Source: Pseudomonas fluorescens (GTDB lineage: Bacteria; Pseudomonadota; Gammaproteobacteria; Pseudomonadales; Pseudomonadaceae). From it: 64,000 bases of DNA. Of the stretch, positions 60,500 through 64,000 are shown piece after piece. The DNA lies in NCBI RefSeq assembly GCF_900636825.1, contig NZ_LR134318.1:2141501-2205500 (forward strand). The letters are read 5' to 3'. The notes under the pieces are model-generated. The model worked only from the letters and a program-made list of their open reading frames with translations, did not search any database and was not told the DNA's origin. Position numbers and translations under genes: made by a program. Each line of letters begins with the position of its first letter. The first letter of the stretch is position 1.

Positions 60500-60763
60500 G
60501 GCACCTCCTGGATCAATGTCTGGAAGTCTATTCGGTAAGGGGAATGTTGTCGTGGTTGTCTGGATGAATTGCACGTTGGTCGAGCTCCTTTGGGTTCAGG
60601 TTGTCCCGAAAAATCCTAGTCCTTGCGCTTCCGACGGCCAACCGCCAGAGGTAGTAGGAAAACGTGCAGCTTTTCCAGAAACCATTCCTTTTTCTGTAGG
60701 ACGTGGCTGATCTGACGCTTTAAAGAACGCGTGTCGTTGATCGGTCCTACGGACACAAAAAAA

Positions 60764-60793
60764 CCGCGACCCCCCTTCACCAGAGAATCGCGG
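60764..60793 (-). terminator. Rho-independent terminator of csgA
   Basis: On the minus strand CCGCGA ... TCGCGG with an 18-nt loop runs into seven Ts, starting 19 bp after the csgA stop. The remaining gap to the antitoxin (60500-60756) shows no gene. Confidence 0.8.
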
Positions 60794-60811
60794 CCCATCA
60801 ACACCCAACCC

Positions 60812-62263
60812 CTACTGCTGCAAAACCGTCGCCTGGTTAGCCGACCCAAACTGCTGAATATTTGCCGTCTGCGTGACCCCACTCTGATCAACATTGGCAA
60901 TGTTCCCCGTGCCGCCCTGAGTCACATACGCCACGTTCATCGTGTCCGCCTGTTTCACGGTGATCATGTTGTCACTGCCATACAACTGCGCGGTATACGC
61001 CTGGTTGCCAGTCCCGGATTGATCGAACTCAGCACTGTTGCCGGTGCCATTCGAAGAACCCTGCACCAGGTTGCCGGTGCCGCGCTGATCGGAAATCAAA
61101 ATGTTGTCGCTACCATTCTGATCAAAATACAGCTCGTTGTAGGAATCAGCCTGACTGACCGTGGTCTTGTTGCCAGTCCCGGTCTGGCTGGTGGTCATGA
61201 CATGTCCGACACCATCCTGAGTGAAACTGGCGATATTGGCATTGCCCGCCTGAGTAATGGTTGCACGTTGGTTGCTGCCGAACTGGCCGCCGGCTTGCGG
61301 GCCTTTCCAGTTGCTGGCGTAGACCTTGTTGTCGGTGCCCACGGAGGTGGCGCTGAGTACGTGACCGTCGCCGTTCTGGTAGGTGAAATGCATGTTGCCG
61401 TTGCCGACCTGATACAGCGCCAGTGTTGAGTTGACCGACTCGAACTGGTCGGCGTAGATCGCGTTGGTGTTGCCGACCTGGGTGACGACGGCGCTGTTGT
61501 TTTCGCCGAAGCTCTGGTCGACCACGGTTTCGTTGCTGTCGCCGTATTGGTTGACGGTGGCTTGGCTTGCGAGTTGCGAGTCCTGCCAGATTTCGCTGCC
61601 GTTCATGTTGCCGAATTGGTTGAGGGAGATGTTGCCGCCGGTGCCGTTGCGCTGATCCGCGTAGGCGTAGTTGCTTTCGCCGGCTTGGTTGATGCCGATC
61701 TGGCCGCCGTTGTGCAGCACTTGTTCGGCGGTGCCGTAGTTGGCGGTGCCGTATTGGGTGATTACCGCGCTGTTGCCGCTGCCTTCATAGAGTTGTTCGA
61801 TGTTGGCTTCGTTGCTGTCGCCGAACTGTAAAGTTCTGGCTTCGCTGCCGTTCTGCGAGTCCTGATAGACGAACGAAAAGTTGCCGGTGCCTTGCTGCTG
61901 TTGCAGCGCGTTGTTCGGTGAGCCGAAGCCCAGTGACTGGCTGGCGTGGGCGGTGTTGAAGGCGCCGGCCTGTTGCTGGGTGATGGTGGCGTTGTTTTCG
62001 TAAAGCTGTTCGGCGTAAGCGGCGTTGTAGTCGCCGACCGCGTCTTGGGTGATCACGCTGGTGGCGTGGTCCTGCACCGCTGCAGCGTCGTTGCCCTGGC
62101 CCAGTTGGGTCTGGGTGGCGGAACTGAACGAGGCTTGGGTCTGTTTCACATCCGCGATGTTGGCGGTACCGGCCTGGCTCTGGGTGGACAGGCTGTCGTC
62201 GGCCATGGCCTGGGCACTGATCATGACCAGGATGGCGGCGGTGAGGGGCGTCAGTTTGAACAT
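60812..62263 (-). CDS. csgA: Major curlin subunit CsgA, long form
   Basis: A 483-residue secreted amyloid subunit: signal peptide (MFKLTPLTAAILVMISAQAMA), then about 20 curlin repeats of roughly 22 residues with the pattern S/N-x-(A/V)-x-(I/V)-x-Q-x-G-x2-N-x-(A/I)-x-V/F-x-Q (NSAVITQYGTANYGTAEQ; NRATITQAGNANIASFTQ-like units). E. coli CsgA has five repeats in 151 residues; the long form is common in pseudomonads. Exported through CsgG, it polymerises into extracellular curli fibres. GGAGAG ribosome binding site; 26 bp after csgB. Confidence 0.92.
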   Translation of the reverse strand: MFKLTPLTAAILVMISAQAMADDSLSTQSQAGTANIADVKQTQASFSSATQTQLGQGNDAAAVQDHATSVITQDAVGDYNAAYAEQLYENNATITQQQAGAFNTAHASQSLGFGSPNNALQQQQGTGNFSFVYQDSQNGSEARTLQFGDSNEANIEQLYEGSGNSAVITQYGTANYGTAEQVLHNGGQIGINQAGESNYAYADQRNGTGGNISLNQFGNMNGSEIWQDSQLASQATVNQYGDSNETVVDQSFGENNSAVVTQVGNTNAIYADQFESVNSTLALYQVGNGNMHFTYQNGDGHVLSATSVGTDNKVYASNWKGPQAGGQFGSNQRATITQAGNANIASFTQDGVGHVMTTSQTGTGNKTTVSQADSYNELYFDQNGSDNILISDQRGTGNLVQGSSNGTGNSAEFDQSGTGNQAYTAQLYGSDNMITVKQADTMNVAYVTQGGTGNIANVDQSGVTQTANIQQFGSANQATVLQQ

Positions 62264-62289
62264 GATGAACTCTCCGATGAGTGCAGTGC

Positions 62290-62754
62290 TTAGCGATATT
62301 GCTTGACCGAAACGCTCATGCCGTTGCCCGACTGGGTCACGGCGCTTTGCAGCCCCGCGCCGGTCTGCTCGATGCTGGCGTCGTTGTTGTTGCCGTTTTG
62401 CGAAATCTGCGCCCGGTTATGGCTGCCGTTCTGCGTGATGTAGGCGGCGTTGCCGGAACCGTTCTGGTTGATCAGCGCCATCAGGTCGCTGCCCTGTTGC
62501 AGGATGTACGCCTCCTGATTGCTGCCCGACTGCACGATCTGACCGAGCAGCGACTGACCGTTCTGTTGCAGCAGGGCGACGTTGGCCTGGCCGAGTTGCT
62601 CGATCAGGGCTTGCTGACCCACGGGTGGGGGCAGTTCGCCGAGGTCGCTGCTGGTCGCAACCAGGTCGTCGTTGTCCATCAGGTCGTCGGCGCGCACGCC
62701 CGCACTGCTGCACAACAGGAGCAGGCAAAGCAGGGCGGCGGTCGGCGTGTTCAT
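62290..62754 (-). CDS. csgB: Minor curlin subunit CsgB
   Basis: A 154-residue protein with a signal peptide (TAALLCLLLLCSSAGVRA), a short acidic linker (DDLMDNDDLVATSSDLGELP) and five curlin repeats (ALIEQLGQANVALLQQNGQS, NAAYITQNGSHNRAQISQNG), ending with a basic SVSVKQYR as in CsgB nucleators. It templates CsgA polymerisation at the surface. First gene of csgBA on this strand. Confidence 0.9.
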   Translation of the reverse strand: MNTPTAALLCLLLLCSSAGVRADDLMDNDDLVATSSDLGELPPPVGQQALIEQLGQANVALLQQNGQSLLGQIVQSGSNQEAYILQQGSDLMALINQNGSGNAAYITQNGSHNRAQISQNGNNNDASIEQTGAGLQSAVTQSGNGMSVSVKQYR

Positions 62755-62827
62755 GGTGAAAATCCTGTGTGGCATCAACCGGTTTCGAACCGTGCCCCAG
62801 CCACCCGCAAGTGGCTGGGGCGCAGGC

Positions 62828-64000
62828 CTACAGCGTGGTCACCGAGACCGTGCGCACGGTGCCCTGGGACGAGCGGATCGTCGCGGTCGGGTTGGCCGAT
62901 GGCACCACCAGCGTGTTGTTCAGCGTCAGCCGCCAGCGTCCGGTCAACGGCACGGTGGTGGTGCCGAGGGTCACCACTCCGGTCGGGGTGGTGACCTGCA
63001 CGGTGATGGTGTTGCCGGTTGTCACCGACGAGGTGCCGGTGAAGTCCCAGTTGAAGCGACCGCCGGAGCGTGCCTGCACGGTGGAAGCGGTGACGGCGAA
63101 CGTTTCCGCCGCTGGCCGTGGCGACACTTGCACCGTGACCGTGGCCGGCGTCGACAGCGCACCGAAGTTGTCCCGGGCGATGTAGGTGAAGGTCGTGGTG
63201 AATGCCGTGGTCACGGTGGCCGGTGGGGTGTAGGTGATCACCGTGCCGTTGCTGCTGACCGTGCCGCGTCCGGCGGCGGGTTGGGTCAGACTGGCGACGG
63301 CCAGCGGCACGTTGCCTTCCGGATCGGTGTCGTTGGCCAGCACATTGATCGGGATCGCCACACCGAGCGTGGCGACGGCGTCGGCGACGGCGGTCGGTGC
63401 CTGGTTCGGCGCAACGGTGATCGTTACGGTGGCCGGGTTGGCCGAGGCGAGGCCTTTGGCATCCTGCGCTTTGTAGGTGAAGGTTGTGGTCAGTGGCGCG
63501 TTGACCACCGCCGGCGGGGTGTAGACGACAGAGGTGGTGCCGTTGAGGGCGACGGTGCCTTGGCCGGCGGCCGGTTGGGTCAGCGCGGTAATGCCCAGCG
63601 GATTGTCCTCATCAGGATCGCTGTCGTTGGTCAGCAAACTGAGGGTGATCGGCACACCAAAACTGGTGCTGCCAACGTCGGCGTTGGTGATCGGCGCCTG
63701 GTTCTCACCGGTGTCCGGCGCGCTGCCGACCACGACGACAGCCTCGGTGTCACCGCCGCCAGCGGCAGATTTCACCGTCACGGTCGCCGGTGGCTGAGTC
63801 AGATCGGCAACGGTGATGCGCTGCAGGGTGCCGGTTTTCGACAGGCGTCCGTAGCCTTGGGCAACCATGTCCGGGATCGCCACTTCATCGCTCGATGTCG
63901 CTTCGATCAGCAGGCTGTGGTTGGCCCAGTTGTAGCGCGCGGTCTGCACTTTCACCACGTCGGTGAGCTTGGCCGACACGGCGGTCGGCCGCGTGGTGCC
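62828..64000 (-). CDS. Tandem Ig-like (Big_9/cadherin-like) surface protein, C-terminal part
   Basis: The reading frame is open to the window edge, so the N-terminus is missing. It contains at least two 95-residue Big_9-type modules (NQAPITNADVGSTSFGVPIT, LLTNDSDPDEDNPLGITALT; NQAPTAVADAVATLGVAIPI, NVLANDTDPEGNVPLAVASL) and a final beta-sandwich (AETFAVTASTVQARSGGRFN, ITVQVTTPTGVVTLGTTTVP). Acidic NDxDPD loops suggest calcium binding. It lies 73 bp upstream of csgB on the same strand and could be co-transcribed, perhaps as a matrix adhesin. Confidence 0.82.
   Translation of the reverse strand, partial: GTTRPTAVSAKLTDVVKVQTARYNWANHSLLIEATSSDEVAIPDMVAQGYGRLSKTGTLQRITVADLTQPPATVTVKSAAGGGDTEAVVVVGSAPDTGENQAPITNADVGSTSFGVPITLSLLTNDSDPDEDNPLGITALTQPAAGQGTVALNGTTSVVYTPPAVVNAPLTTTFTYKAQDAKGLASANPATVTITVAPNQAPTAVADAVATLGVAIPINVLANDTDPEGNVPLAVASLTQPAAGRGTVSSNGTVITYTPPATVTTAFTTTFTYIARDNFGALSTPATVTVQVSPRPAAETFAVTASTVQARSGGRFNWDFTGTSSVTTGNTITVQVTTPTGVVTLGTTTVPLTGRWRLTLNNTLVVPSANPTATIRSSQGTVRTVSVTTL

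Noticed and set aside
60812..62263. Regular short repeats considered as a CRISPR-like array
   Set aside because: The periodicity of about 66 bp is codon-phased and encodes curlin repeats; repeats are degenerate and there are no spacers or cas genes.

Overview
The window is a Pseudomonas chromosome segment, most likely from the P. fluorescens group. The evidence is the pheS-pheT-ihfA-merR-tRNA-Pro order, dense REP/REPIN repeats of the fluorescens type, two DUF6124 genes, csg curli genes with long curlins, and high GC codon use. It is drafted by eye, so domain names rest on motif recognition and not on searches.

Layout. 1-3556: end of pheS, pheT, ihfA, a MerR regulator and tRNA-Pro(GGG). 3457-6709: a small decayed prophage remnant in the 3' end of that tRNA, bounded by 48-bp direct repeats, with broken integrase, excisionase and tail-fibre-assembly genes and one intact AT-rich acyltransferase. 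6710-9993: small, poorly characterised ORFs. 10008-24934: ordinary metabolic and regulatory genes (hydrolase, quinone oxidoreductase, MFS/LysR pair, pirin, GlxA-type regulator, two convergent winged-helix ATPase regulators, AraC, LysR, Ig-like protein). 25112-25730: an antisense-RNA cassette with a DUF6124 gene. 25945-33374: doxX-monooxygenase-amidohydrolase-ycaC cluster, a cyclic-nucleotide-gated MscS-like channel, an esterase and a LysR regulator.

33451-57512 is the functional core. A non-canonical type II secretion apparatus is split into two blocks: gspF-gspG on the minus strand, and gspE, PilM/N/O/P-like proteins, secretin and three pseudopilin-like proteins on the plus strand. Between them lie a lytic transglycosylase, a giant 1944-residue multicopper oxidase of the MnxG/McoA/MofA kind (candidate Mn(II) oxidase), a YVTN propeller protein, two SCO copper chaperones, a cytochrome c/periplasmic-binding fusion and a shortened parvulin. 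A stand-alone response regulator opens the second block. Sigma-54-type promoters and TTCCCC...GGGGAA dyads occur at the heads of these units, suggesting one regulon. csgE is translationally coupled to the last pseudopilin gene, so the curli secretion genes csgEFG look like part of the same transcript.

57513-64000: REP-rich spacer with a 490-bp direct duplication, a second antisense-RNA/DUF6124 cassette, a ParE/PaaA2-like toxin-antitoxin pair with an extra orphan antitoxin, curlin genes csgB and csgA (minus strand), and the end of a tandem Ig-like surface protein.

The strongest candidate for an undescribed system is the pair of DUF6124 cassettes. Each has a folded RNA with two antisense segments. 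One is complementary to an upstream leader site and the other to the Shine-Dalgarno of the downstream gene. The paired sequences differ between the two copies yet remain complementary within each copy, as in phage P4/P1 immunity RNAs.
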